From contig NC_079882.1 of NCBI RefSeq assembly GCF_029227915.1, positions 26,975,001 to 27,039,000 of the forward strand: a stretch of DNA of 64,000 bases. The letters are read 5' to 3'. This stretch comes from Hydractinia symbiolongicarpus. Its lineage: Eukaryota > Cnidaria > Hydrozoa > Anthoathecata > Hydractiniidae. Numbering within the stretch: the stretch's first letter is position 1; each line of letters begins with the position of its first letter. The notes under the pieces are model-generated. The model did no database searches, had not been told where the DNA came from, and worked only from the letters and a program-made list of their open reading frames with translations. Made by a program: the position numbers and the translations under genes. Shown here in pieces: positions 23,001 to 34,700 of this stretch.

Positions 23001-26000
23001 CGCTAATCAAATAAAAACAAAAACCAAAACAACTAGCCTGTAATTTTGTGATAGTTCCAAATTTCTGGAAATGTTCACTTAATTTCATAATATTGTTTAA
23101 TTCTCTAGGTATTTTTCTAATTTCGAGAACAGTGTTTCTTCTATGTGTTGGTTGCGATGACTGTACTTGGACAACTGTTTGTTGTTGCTGTTGTTGTTGC
23201 AGATTCTGAGCAGCTAACATAGCAGCTTGCTGTTGCTGAAATTGAAGTTGATGATACTGCTGCTGACTATTGATTGCCATAGGAAGGTATGTGTGTTGAT
23301 TTAGATTGGGCTGATATGCATTGGTAAAGGAGGATTGGGTAGGCATTGCCTGCTGTTGCGGATGTTGCATCATTCCTCCACGTAACTGAAATACATTGTT
23401 TGGTTGTGAACCCATAATAGGTGTCAGGGGGATATTTCCCATTGCAATTTGAACTAGTTCATCTTGTGATCTTGTGTCTTTTTCTGTATTTGAATCAGTT
23501 TTTAGATCTTTTTCAGTAGAAGTTTGGGAAGAAGTGTCGGTCTCATCTTTCTTCTGCACATCAGCCTCTTCGACTTCAATTGATGGCTGTTCTGGATTGT
23601 AAGGTTCTCCAGACACAGCAACTGGGGCTGCTGTCCCCTTAGCTGTTTCTGCTGTTGTAGCTGGCACTAGTTGATCTGGTAGTGGAGTAACTGAAATACA
23701 AAATCAGTCTCTGATGATTAAAATTATCAGTAAGTCTATAAACACAGTCATGATCACACAGGTATTTATAAATTGTCTTTTTAAAGGGAACGCGAAGTAT
23801 AAAATGGTGTTGGACTTATATTATAGAGCTTAAAAAGATAGCTAACAAGTCTTTTTAAATTTTTAAAAAAGCTCTTTTCGTTCTTAAGATATTTACATTT
23901 AAAGAATTTCAGATTTAATTATGCTGCATAAATTATTATGTCATATTTCACTAATAGCAAATTTAGACATTTTCTTTCATCAATAATTTTAGACCTGTAA
24001 GGAGTGTGCATTCAAACTTTATCAATGCATAGGTATTATAAAGGTTAATTGATTACCATAATTTTTTTTGTAAAATGACAATTGTTTGCTCGACCCAGAC
24101 CTCTTAACTTTCTGCTAACGAACTCATAACTTGGGATCTGCATGTCGAGTTGCAATCAAATTTTGTGAGTAAACATATATACAAGCTTACCAACAAAATT
24201 TCATTGCAAACCAAGGTGCAGATCCTGAGTTTTTGAGTCGTCAGCAAAAAAAGAAGAGGCCTGGGACGAGCAAGCGAGTGTCATTTTGGCAAAAAATTTG
24301 TGTTAATCAATTAATCTTTAAAATGTCTATGCATTGTTAAATTTGGAATGCACATCCCTTAACAGGTCTAAAATTACTGATGAAAGAAAATGTCCAAATT
24401 TGCTATTACTGAAATATGACAGCATAATTCATGCAGCATAATTAAATCTGAAATTCTTTAAATACGAATATCTTGAGAACAAAAAGAGCTTTTTAAAAAA
24501 CTTAAAAAGACTTGTTAGCTAACTTTTTAAGCTCTATAATATAAGTCTAACATCATTCTATACTTCGGATTCCCTTTAAGAATTCCAAGTTAAAAAAAAT
24601 AGATGAAATAAAAAACAACAACTTTAAAACAATTTACTTGGAGGTGATATATTTTGCATAAAGGCAGCAGGATTTCTTGGTCGAAATATTGGTACTTGAC
24701 TTCCAGGTAGTTCAACTGGAGAAGGAATTGGTCTAGGTCTCTGCACATGAACTGTTGTGAGCCCAGGATTTAGTGATAAACCACTATTTATTGCATGTAG
24801 CATTGGGCGCTGTGGCATAACATTTGGTTGCAACAACTGTAAGGCAGGTGCAGTTTGTAGTTGTGTAGAATTTGGTTGAGATGAAGGCAAACCAGCAAGC
24901 GAAAGCATTTGAGGTAAATTTCGATCATCAACTTCAACAGGATCATACCCATGGTCATAAGGGCATACTTCACCAAGCATACAGATTCCTTTTTCTAAAT
25001 AAATACAAGCAAAACTATAATATACTTTCTATAAAAACCTTCTTAAATAAATGGTATATCGTGGAAAAGACAAAGTAGTTTTTTGTTAATTAATGGTATG
25101 TTTATATGCTATTTACCTTCATAATCTCTGCATTTTTCTTTCTTACGACGCCTTTGTCTTCGCTCTCTGCTACCATCTCTATGTTCTCTTCTTGATCTGT
25201 CTCTTCTTGAGCTTCTGGAATGACGACTGCCTGAACGTGTAGGTGAACGTGGAGATTTTCTCCTTGATGAATGTCCCTGTCTAGATCGTACAGCAGGTGA
25301 CATGCTCTTCATGGATCTATCTTGAGATGCACCTCTCATATTAACATCATCATTTTTTACCTCTGCATCAAGACGTGAAGCACTTTTCACTCTTTCAATT
25401 GTTTTGTTAGATGTATCATTCATACTAATACTGCTTTCATTTGAATTTCTTCTTCCTTCCAAAACATCAGTGGTTGGTTTGTTTCTAGGTTTACTTTCTT
25501 TTGAGTTCTCTTTATCATTTTCAGATATTTTTCCAACATCTGCTTTGTTTTCAGTTTTTTGAACTTTTTCAACTTCACTTTTCTCACTTTCTTCAAACGA
25601 CTTTCTTTTTATGCCTCCCTTGTCAGAAGCAGCCTGAATCATAAATCAGGAACATTAAGTATGAAACAAAGTGAAATATCATAGTTCAGAACTCCCTTTT
25701 GTTAAGGAAAGGGAGGGGAGGAATTTGCAATTTCCAGAAAAAAAAGAAGGTAGGGATTGGGAAATTTGGCTAATAAGGACGAAACTTCGCAGGAAGAAAG
25801 GAAAAGAATTTTGTGATTGTGAAAGGCGGGGGTATAACCTTTATCAAGAATCATCTCTGGACATCACTCATGTAATATGAAAACTTTAAATTATAAAAAC
25901 TATAAGAAATAAACATACAATGCTTTCTGTTGGTGGTGCATATTCTTTAGTTTGCAAAGTATCAAAAAGTTCGGTTACAAATAGCTTGGTTTCTAAAATG

Positions 26001-28963
26001 GAAAAACAACAATTGTGGAGAAACTATATGGAAAACAGAACAGAAGAAACTAATCTAGCAAACATTAGGATTTTTGAAAAATGTTTCTGTTACAGTCTAA
26101 TATGGTCAAAAATGACACAGCCAGCTGAAATATACACAAGACTGAAAAAAAAAGTGATGGTGTTTTAGTGTCACAACACTATGAATGTTTCTATGACCTT
26201 TTTATCAAAATTAAGTTGAAAATGTTTCTAGACATTTTCTAGACGTAACATAATTGAGTAAAAATTTAAAGAAAATTTTACCTATATATATCTTATTTCA
26301 AAATAACATAATACACTCTTTTTTGTGAGCATGTTTTTTCAGCCCTTGTATGCTTAAGATAAACTTATAAAATTCAAGTGGGATATGAATATGTATCTAG
26401 AATTTGTTTTGGGGTTAGACTTATGGGTCTCGAAGTTCAGACTGGGATCATGTTTCGCTTCTGCCTATAATACTTAAGGCCTATTCAGGAGAGATGTGTT
26501 TGATAGCAGAAACCACCCCACCTATACACAAATAAACTAAGGTGTTACTGTGGAAAGTTTATCATTTCTTGAACATGATAGTTTAGCAGACCTGCTAAAC
26601 TATCATGTTCAAGAAATAATAAACTTTCCATAGTAATATGAATACTGAACAGACAAACCGAAATAATATCTTCAATAAAAGCAAGTGAAATATGCCAAAT
26701 TAGGAAAGTTGATGTCTAAAGGCAGGCTTGACATGTTTTTTGGTGCACACATGCCAAAATCTTGCAGTATGCTTAAAAAGGTTATGATTATTTAATAGGG
26801 AATAGTGAGTTCTTGTATATGCTTTTATCATCGATGTCGTCAAAGATGTTACAAAGGACAACAAAGATATAAAAATTACAAGATTAAATAGATTGGTAAT
26901 TGTACAACATGACCTTAGTTGCTGATAAAAAAATATCATACCATCTCCTAAGAACACATCTAGCTGATCTTCACAAAGTGCTCTCAGTTCAGGCTCTGAT
27001 TTGTCTTTCTTTGCTAAAGCAATTACATATTTTGCTAATGCAGAAGGGTCAGCATCACATCTAAAGTCAGAGAATATGCAACTCATGTCAGGGCTGTCCT
27101 TAAAATAATTTTGTTACAAGTTCATAAGTTATTTTTAATATAAAACTGGCTTCGTTTAGAGAAGGAAACCATAAGCTACTATCGACTTTGCCCATAGAAC
27201 TAATTAAGTTGGAGTAGCCTTAGGACATAGAAATTTTTTATTTTTACACATAGGAAATACAAATTCAGTATTTATCAAAATACACATGTTTATATTTTTT
27301 AGTTGGGAAGGAAAAATAATTTGTCTCACTGAAAAAATTAACTAGTTTTTAAGGTGAAAAGATAAAATACTAGCATGCTCAAAGTTATGCAGCAAGAATT
27401 TTTCTTGTGTTGTTTTAAAAGTTGTACAGAATATACTTGCATTGTTTTGAAAGTTATACAGTTAGTTATACTTGCCCTGTTTCGAAATTTATACAGCAAG
27501 TTATTCTTCTCCCACTTAAATTAACAAAACAAACAATTTTAGTGTTATTTTAATGTTTTTGCCCAGTTTTATAGGAAAATCTAAATTTAAGTGCAAATTC
27601 TATTCACAGACTATGGTTCAGTTGATAATATATAAAGTCTTTCGCATTGCAAAATCATTTATTTAAAATTCATAATGGAGGAAGATGTTACGAAAATCGT
27701 ATTCTACCTTGTTTCTATTATTTTTCCTAAATTGTATTGGCTAAAAGTCTTGCTGTATTACAGTTTAGCTAGCGTAAATTAAAACATATATAATAATCAT
27801 AACAAAGGAGGGTGTTACTACAATAATAACCTGTCTTGTTTTTCACTTGTATTATAACTACTTTAGCGAAAGCAGCTAATTTTTGTTACAAATCACATAA
27901 AAATTTAAACTTCTGTTTAACCACGTAACTATATTTGTGATTACAAAATTAGCGCATCGCGCATTTTAGTTTTATAGCAACAAATAACCATAAAAAGAAT
28001 CAACTTCAATTGGCCTTACCAATGGTGGTCCTAAAGTAACGTTTTTGCTTCACCTTGTTTAGTATAATTGTAGATTGACATTTGACCAACAAAAAATAAC
28101 ATCATTGTTTATCTTTTATGCTCATTTAATTGGTATGTTTCAAAAGTGAAAACGACACATAGTAGTGGTAGAAAATGATTCTGAAATAGTTTGCATAGTT
28201 ATATTTGGGGTATGGGTTGAAGTGTTAGGGCTTTGTTAGAAATTAAATACTGAAATAAATTATATTATCACAAGATGGAATAAGAAATGTTTGTTTTTTT
28301 TCCTTTTTTTGTTTTCGTGAAAATTAGGGTCGGACGGGACTGTAGAAGAACTAATTAAGTGGGAGTGCTCACTTTTACGTGATTTATTTCTTTTTTATTT
28401 AAATTTAAAATTTTCATTTCCACTGTCTTACTGTTTTTAACAAATACTAGGCATGGATAAGAAAGAAACTTTAAGGGAATGGCTGTTACGGCATAAAAGG
28501 AAAAAGATGAAAACCATTAAACAAATGGATATCAGAATGTTTTTGCCCAAAGGTTAAAAATAGTTGTACATGTATAATTCATTCTAAAGTTAGGAAAGTG
28601 TGTGCTCACAAAGCTTTAATGATGGTCTAATTTATTCTGAAGTGACACACACAAGGCCATATGAAGCTTAAAAATTCTTATATTTTAGTCGTAAAGGCTT
28701 ACAAATTGCGGTATTTTGTTCTGAAATGACAAAAACATGTCTTTGTACTGTTTGTAACGTCTCTTCGAAGCTTAAAACTGCCACAGATTAACCAATATTT
28801 GGTTGTAAACTTACCAACAGATAGGGGGAAAAACTTTTGCTAGGAGCAACCAAAAAGAAGTTCAAAATCCATTAATCGAACTATAAATTGAAATGGTAAC
28901 TTACATTGGCTCAAGCTTTTTAACCAACCAGACCTTCAGGGAATCCAAGTTTTCAATAATCAT
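20094..28963 (-). CDS. RBM26: RNA-binding protein 26/27 (PWI-like, CCCH zinc finger, two RRMs)
   Basis: Fifteen exons chain in perfect phase: 28905-28963, 26942-27060, 25919-25992, 25117-25633, 24638-24994, 23038-23690, 22640-22810, 22100-22255, 21927-22001, 21785-21847, 21575-21691, 21066-21170, 20759-20953, 20423-20671, 20094-20192; 1002 aa, close to vertebrate RBM26. Order: N-terminal PWI-like helices (MIIENLDSLKVWL...CDADPSALAKYV), a Ser/Arg-rich region at about residues 210-250, a CX8CX5CX3H zinc finger at about 252-272, a Pro- and then Gln-rich stretch, RRM1 at about 565-645, a Lys/Glu coiled coil, an RGG stretch at about 825-855, RRM2 at about 865-930, and an acidic tail ending RSWRR. 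Family members work in nuclear RNA surveillance and 3'-end/poly(A) RNA control with ZFC3H1/exosome partners. The single gene stands for both vertebrate paralogues. Confidence 0.95.
23781..24579. mobile_element. 799-bp foldback element with TTAA duplication
   Basis: Lies in RBM26/27 intron 5. TTAA|AGGGAAcgCGAAGTATA at the left is mirrored by TATACTTCGgaTTCCCT|TTAA at the right. The match continues inward through AGAGCTTAAAAAG.TAGCTAACAAG, the ATTATGCTGCAT block and the AGACCT(C/G) block to the middle, so practically the whole element is one imperfect palindrome. It has no coding capacity. TTAA duplication again points to piggyBac/Kolobok-type mobilisation. Confidence 0.85.
26546..26690. repeat. 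Perfect-type hairpin (about 43-bp arms) with Penelope-related flank
   Basis: In RBM26/27 intron 2, arms at 26546-26589 and 26592-26634 are inverted copies (GGAAAGTTTAT.ATTTCTTG and so on) with a 2-3 nt loop. The right arm and following 55 nt (AACTTTCCATAGTAATATGA onward) match 34163-34230, which reads into a Penelope-like coding fragment there, so this is probably a snapped-back end of that family. Confidence 0.7.
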
Positions 28964-29007
28964 TGTAAATATTTATATAAGTATATATATTTATGGTAAA
29001 AAACCTG
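28964..29007 (-). promoter_or_regulatory. 5' UTR with splice acceptor upstream of RBM26/27
   Basis: On the minus strand, ATCATTTCAG lies 41 nt before the start codon at 28963. It may end a UTR intron or accept a trans-spliced leader. Confidence 0.35.
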
Positions 29008-29112
29008 AAATGATAGGAGAAATAATTTAGCTGTCAGGATTTGAGCAAAACATTTCGTCACAAAATGGCAAGAGAAAACTAGGTGACTATTGTGTCAGTG
29101 TTTAAATATAGC

Positions 29113-29436
29113 TATAATGGTTGCAATAACAATGTTACTGATCTTACTGATCATAAGACACCAACCAGTCTTTAGACAAAGAAATGACAGGGCAGGTACT
29201 CCGAAGAAACGAGGGTCCTGACTTGCAGGAAAACGGTGCAAAATTAGAGGGGCTTTTTCGGGAAGTTCAACGTATAATGGTTTCAATAACAATAATGTTC
29301 TGCCTGCTCTTAAGACACCAACCAGTCTTCAGACAAAGAAATAACAGGGCAGGGACTCCGAAGAAGCAAGGGTCCCAACTTGCAGGAAAACTGTGCTAAA
29401 TTAAAGGGGCTTTTTTTTGGTAAGTTTGGGTAAGTT
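29113..29436. repeat. Tandem duplication, two 160-bp units
   Basis: Units start at 29113 and 29273. Shared blocks include AAGACACCAACCAGTCTT, CAGACAAAGAAAT.ACAGGG and ACTTGCAGGAAAAC. The second unit differs by scattered substitutions. Frames reading through it are artefacts. Confidence 0.85.
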
Positions 29437-29439
29437 CAA

Positions 29440-30120
29440 CAGAGTCCATGTCAACAACACTTTATCTATCAAAAAGAATGTCAGATATACTGTGATGGTA
29501 TTATGAACAAACTTCGCTAAAAGTTTGTTGTCATAGTTCTTAAAAAGGCTTCATTTGATGATATAAGTAGTAAAATTGCACCTTTTAGTATGCTTCTCCT
29601 CACACTCCTTCTATCATTAGTTAATTTGTAACCATTTTTTGAAATAAATACATACTGACTACAAAACATACAGAAATGTTTAAATACAAATTACAACGGA
29701 ATAAATAAAAAACAGAGGTCTAAATAACTGTATTAGTTCAGACAGGAGAATCAAAACGTTTTTTTTAACCAGGTTCGTGGTCCCGAGCGTGTGAGATTCA
29801 TAAAACCGTGATGCATTGTATGCAACACCTCTTTCCCAGGCCAGGAGGCTACATAATTTATTCATCGTGGACTTTATATTACTTTTTTTCTGTGTAGTCT
29901 AGCCTAATTTACTAGGACGCTATTCAGAAATACATAAATATGACAGATTGTGTATAAAAACTGTAAGAACGGCAATAAAAGGACCACAAATTGGCCAATC
30001 CTGGAAAAATTTAAAGCCTGGGAACGAGGATGCTTTGAAGAAGTGTTATTATTTTCTTGTTTTAAGTCATAAATCAAAACAACTTTCGAAAAGTGCAGAG
30101 TTGTTGTTTTGGTTTGTTCA
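29440..30120. other. Non-coding, possible repeat remnants
   Basis: Contains oppositely oriented CCTGGGAA and TTCCCAGGCC blocks (29832 and 30018), suggesting a decayed repeat, but no element could be bounded. Confidence 0.35.
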
Positions 30121-30124
30121 AGCT

Positions 30125-31095
30125 GGCCCTGTTCTGCCCGGATAATGAACATCGGCCTGATTAAGTACGGCAGCTTGCACCGGTTAAGAACAGGGCAGAA
30201 AATACATAATCAGGGCAACATAATCAGGACAGGCCGGCTTATTACTCAAAAAATATTATTTGGCACTTATAAAAGGGACATATAATCAGGGCAGGCCAGT
30301 TTATATACGACAGTGCAATATTATTTCTCATTTATTATAGAACGAACATAATCGGGGCAGGCCGGCTTATGTATGACAGTCAAATATTATTCCAGACTTA
30401 TAGAACAAATATATAAATATTATAAAAGAATCGAAATGGGGGATGATATTGTTTTGAGTGAGTTGTCAAGTTGTATCAAATAGTTCGGTTGTACCAAGTT
30501 AATGAACTGTTAAATCTATATCTAATTTATTTTGTTTATTATGTTTGTTAAACGCTTTTGTATTGAAGCAACAATTTTTAGATTAGAACAAATATAATCG
30601 GGGCCGACCGCTTTTATATCATTCGTCATCACTTCTGACAAGCGAATAGCCCTGGTGGCAAAGTTGTTGTTGCTCTCAAATGAAACGAAATTTCGCGGCA
30701 AATACTAAATTTTGGGATTCGCAAGTTTAATAACTTTTCAAACTTAATTCCCGCAAAAAGAATAATTTAGGTTCCGTGAAATTTAGTTACTTCAAAGTAT
30801 ATTATGCTGAAATGTATTTACTACAAGATTAGTTTATACTAAGAATTACGTCGAGACTTTTTTCTTCCGCCATGTCTAGTTTTTAGGGGTGTTCTAACTT
30901 CCAGAGAATGTTTAATTCACAAAAGTTCGAAGAAAATGCCAATCACAGCCTGCCTGGCCAGCCATTATATCAGCGTTCATAATCCGGTCACCACTACATA
31001 ACCAGTGCAAAAAAAACATAATCGGATCATGTGTACATAATCTGGCTGTCCCGGTTGTAAACAGGCCGTTTTCGCAATCTGGGCAGAACAGCCCC
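30125..31095. mobile_element. Inverted-repeat element with sub-terminal tandem motifs
   Basis: Ends match as inverted repeats: CTGTTCTGCCCGGAT at 30129 and ATCTGGGCAGAACAG at 31078. Inside, ATAATC(A/G)GGGCAGGCC, usually followed by (A/G)(G/C)(C/T)TTAT, occurs at least four times at roughly 70-120 bp intervals (30208-30365, 30595), with weaker copies near 31018 and 31028. No transposase frame; a non-autonomous DNA transposon is the simplest reading. Confidence 0.7.
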
Positions 31096-32198
31096 CAAAG
31101 ATTAAAAAAAAGAGAAGTAAAGTATAGACTGTTATGTTAGCGATAGTTAGATCACTTACATATTTTTATTATACATCAAGAATAGGAATAGGTTATAATT
31201 ATAAACTAACTACCGCCCCATACTTAACATTGATTTTTGTACACTTGTTATTCTATTGATTTAAAACTCAGGAAAACTGATAATCAGCCTATTACAGGTA
31301 CAGTACGTACAGTATTAGCTGCTCATATGACTAATTATATGGTAGAAATTGTTTTTACTTTAATTTCCACACTTTTATTCGATATCAATATTCCATTATC
31401 CATCTAATTTTCTCAAACAGGACTTTTTAAGTTAAGTTTCACGCACACAAAGATTCCTGTGTGATAAGTTAACGTGTACGCAAATACCTTATCGTGCACA
31501 CTAATAAATTAGGCCGTGTGAAAAAATAAGCAGCAAATACAACATTTTTCACAGAAGATTAATTGTAAAATTAAAAAACAGTCATAATCACAAGCTTTAT
31601 GTGACTTCTTAGTTTATATTGTTATATTAGTATTTTTTGTTTTCATTATTTTTTTTATTAAATTCATCGCATTGAAAATCCTTTATGTCATTGAATTTGA
31701 TGACGTCATCACCAAAAATGCTGATGGCATCAAATCTTTTTTCACCAAATTGTTTAATAATACCTGGACAACGCTTGTGGTAAGTTTCAAGTTTAAAAGG
31801 GTATCCCTAATGCTGAAAGTAGTTAGACCTTTACAATAAATATTGCTTCTAGTATTTTGAATGTAAGAATTTAAAAGCAAATGAAGAATGAGCTTTCACT
31901 CTTTATTCTGGAAATGTATAGCATCTATTGTTGCTTGTGTGTAAAAAAAATTTGGGCAAATCATAAAAAATGCTAGTTGTCGACAAGCTGTCTATTCTTT
32001 TAGACACTTCCTTTTGATGTTTCTTAAAACATTTTATAGCATTTAATTTAATTATGAATGAGTATTTACTCCTACTTTTTTATTGCTACAGTATATTCAG
32101 ATAAGTTCAATAAGTAATAGAAGACACTTATTTATATAGGTACTAAGACCAGCAATATATTTAATTTAAAAGGACAATAAGAATGTAAATGTCAATTA
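31096..32198. other. Non-coding; lower part probably LTR
   Basis: AT-rich. The part next to 32199 is likely the 3' LTR of the gypsy remnant (minus strand, with an AATAAA in the right sense near 32090), but the outer LTR boundary could not be fixed. Confidence 0.35.
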
Positions 32199-32219
32199 GG
32201 TCTTAACATCTCCCCTGTT
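32199..32219 (-). mobile_element. Polypurine tract and start of 3' LTR (Ty3/gypsy)
   Basis: On the minus strand AACAGGGGAGA is followed directly by TGTTAAGACC. A purine tract abutting a TG-starting LTR downstream of integrase is the standard layout of the 3' end of an LTR retrotransposon. Confidence 0.6.
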
Positions 32220-32524
32220 GGGGTATAATGGATATCAATGGTCTGTTGATCAAGATAATTGTTAGAATGTATGGAGTTCCAAGTCTAATCATCTCTCCTG
32301 TCTTTAAAAGTCATTAAACAAAACTTTAAACTTTAGTAAAATAGTTATTAATGTAGTGATATTATCGGCTGTACGATGTGAGTTAAGTTCCATTGTGGTG
32401 GGTTAAATGTACCAAACGTTTAGGAGGTAGGGGCTGTTGTTCACAACGACCTGGTGTATTATGTGAAGCAAGACATTGCAGTAATCAACCGGTCGTGAGT
32501 TTTGGTGGTACTTCAGTTGCTAAT

Positions 32525-33955
32525 TCAGGAGGGGTACTGCTGTCTTGGATGGTGAGGTCTGTCTGTTGTGAGGGGTGTTGGCTTCACTACTTTACGAATG
32601 AAGCATCGATTTTGTAAGGTGAGACGTCCCGAGACATCCATCCTAATCTGATACTGGCGGTTGGGAAGGTTCTTAACTATGCGACCAGTTTTCGTCCATA
32701 TGCGAGGATGCTTCTTTCCATCATTTTGAATGACGACAGGAGTGCCAACTGGAAGGGGAGGCAGTGCGTGTACATGTTTGTTATAGTCTTTAGCTAAGAC
32801 AATGTTGCGGTTATGTAGTGCAGCCTCTTGTTGCTTAGCTGAAAGGATCCAATCTTGGTGCAGGCAGTAGTGATGGGGGTGCACTGGTAGGTGATCCTGA
32901 AGTTGTCTGTTGAATAGAATTTGGACTGGACTCAAGTTAATGTCAGGTAATGGTATGTTGCGATATTGTAGAATGGCCCGAGATACTCTATTATTATCTA
33001 TAGAGCCGTTGTTAGAGATATTATCATAGAGAACACGTTTATACCAAGTTCTGCTCGTCCATTAGACTGGGGTATTCAGCAGAAGACAGTCGATGGTGTA
33101 CACCCCAATTCAGTAAAAAAAGCTTTGAAGGCGTTGGAGGCCAATTGTGGCCCTCCGTCAGTGCTGAATTCATCAGGAGCACCATAAGTGGTGAATAAAT
33201 TGCAACATACTGATATGAGCTTCTTTGTTGTAGCCTCATTCAAACCAAAATGGTAAACACAAATCCAGCCACTAAATCGGTCGACTATGGAGAGGTAGTG
33301 ATTCCCATTGATGGTAAAGTAGTCTCCACAGATCTTTTGGAATGGTCATTCCAGAGGTGGTGAGAGTGAGAGTGGTTCTTTGGATTGACTAGGCGTGTGT
33401 TGGATACACGTACGACAGTTGTCTCAAAAAATATGGATGGCAGAATTGAGTCCAGGCCAGTAAATGCATTCTGAAGATCGAGCTTTCATTCCAGTGCACC
33501 CTTGGTGGGCAGAATACAATGATGTTAACACTTCGTTTCTGAGACTTGATGGAATAATAATGCGTTTATCTAGTAGGGCGATGCCATTCCATGTTGAAAG
33601 CCTCCCACAAATGTTCCAAAATTGACGGAGCATGGGCAGTGTATCTTTTCAGTTATCTAGAAACCCATCAGAGATGGCAAGTAGTAGGGCCTGGTAGTAG
33701 GGCCTGGTCATCCTTCCCACAATGACGTACATGATCTAAGGAGGTCACTTAAATGCCTTGTTTGGCATCATAGAATGCTTGCATGCGCTCAATTACTGTG
33801 GCTTCCATTGCATCGTTTGGGGCTTGTTCTGTGTTGAAATCTGTTTCATGCAGGGGTTGTCGTATTTTATTGAGCAATGGGGATTCAGCAAATGCAATTT
33901 CAGCAACCGTGCGGAATCTGGATACAGCATCTGAACCTCGGAGCCATTTGCCTGG
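32525..33955 (-). pseudogene. Ty3/gypsy pol remnant (RNase H end and integrase)
   Basis: Read on the minus strand: an RNase H end motif (PGKWLRGSDAVSR) near 33920, then a weak linker, then the integrase zinc region (IIIPSSLRNEVL, LYSAHQGCTGMKAR, CIYWPGLN) at 33640-33420. The catalytic core follows in pieces (GDYFTINGNHYLSIVDRFSG, DEFSTDGGPQLASN, PQSNGRAELG) with all three D, D and E positions recognisable, then the C-terminal region with LSPVQILFNRQL and a GRIVKNLPNRQYQI barrel. In-frame stops (after PPLE and after TVFC) and shifts break it. Reverse transcriptase, protease and gag are missing upstream. Confidence 0.85.
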
Positions 33956-34190
33956 GCAGTGATGACTTCTGTAGCATCTTTCTTGAGAAGTTTGTAAGGC
34001 CTGTTGTTGATGTGTTCATTGCACTTGTCGATGTAGTCAGGTGTATCCATGATAACCATTGTTCTCCCCTTGTCAGCCAGTTGGATTATGATACCTTTGT
34101 CCTTCTCTAGATATTTCAATGACAGTCTTTCAGATTTTTGCAAATTGTCCTTTGGTGTTTTGGTAAACTTTCCATAGTAATATGAATACT
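33956..34190 (-). pseudogene. Penelope-like element N-terminal fragment
   Basis: On the minus strand YYGKFTKTP (across a frame change) and then LSLKYLEKDKGIIIQ, LADKGRTMVIMDTPDYIDKC and YKLLKKDAT match the region before the RT domain of Penelope-like retroelements (the aDKGg.vVvmd...Y pattern). It stops abruptly where the gypsy RNase H tail begins, so two retroelements are fused here. No RT or GIY-YIG nuclease part follows. Confidence 0.7.
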
Positions 34191-34239
34191 AAACAGACAA
34201 ACGATGAAAGGATATCTTCAATAATATATGTACATACAT

Positions 34240-34700
34240 TTATATAGTTTATTATGCACAAAAACACAATAATATTATGCACAAAATGTACACAATAAAA
34301 TTAATGTTCTAAATATATTATTTTCAAATATCTCCTATTCTTCTTTTAAACCTTCGTTTTTTTTCTATATTTTCTAACTCTAAATGTAGGAATATAAAGT
34401 GTTATGATACATGAAAATGAATGTAGGACATTACCCTTAGGCCTGTTCTATGTGTATACTATATAGTATAAAAAAAATCAACTTTATATATAAAACAAGA
34501 AATTAAATGTAACAAAAAAATTTGCTGATAATATTGTTGATAAAATTTTTAAATATTTTTGTTTGAAAAAAAAATGGCTCTCTCACTTTAGTAGTATATG
34601 ACTATTGACAGCTTGGATAGATCGTTAGTTACCACATTTATGTTAAGATCCTGCTCAATTTATAAAAACAGAGGTACATGGTGGTGGACCAACAGTTCAC
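34240..34700. other. AT-rich spacer
   Basis: Very AT-rich, nothing recognised. Confidence 0.4.

Noticed and set aside
28453-28557. 34-codon frame starting MDKKETLREW with a QMDIRMFL motif resembling a PCNA-interacting box
   Set aside because: Too short, no conserved neighbour or exon context; the motif match is approximate.
29184-29399. 71-aa frame
   Set aside because: Spans two 160-bp tandem units and repeats the same peptide; artefact.
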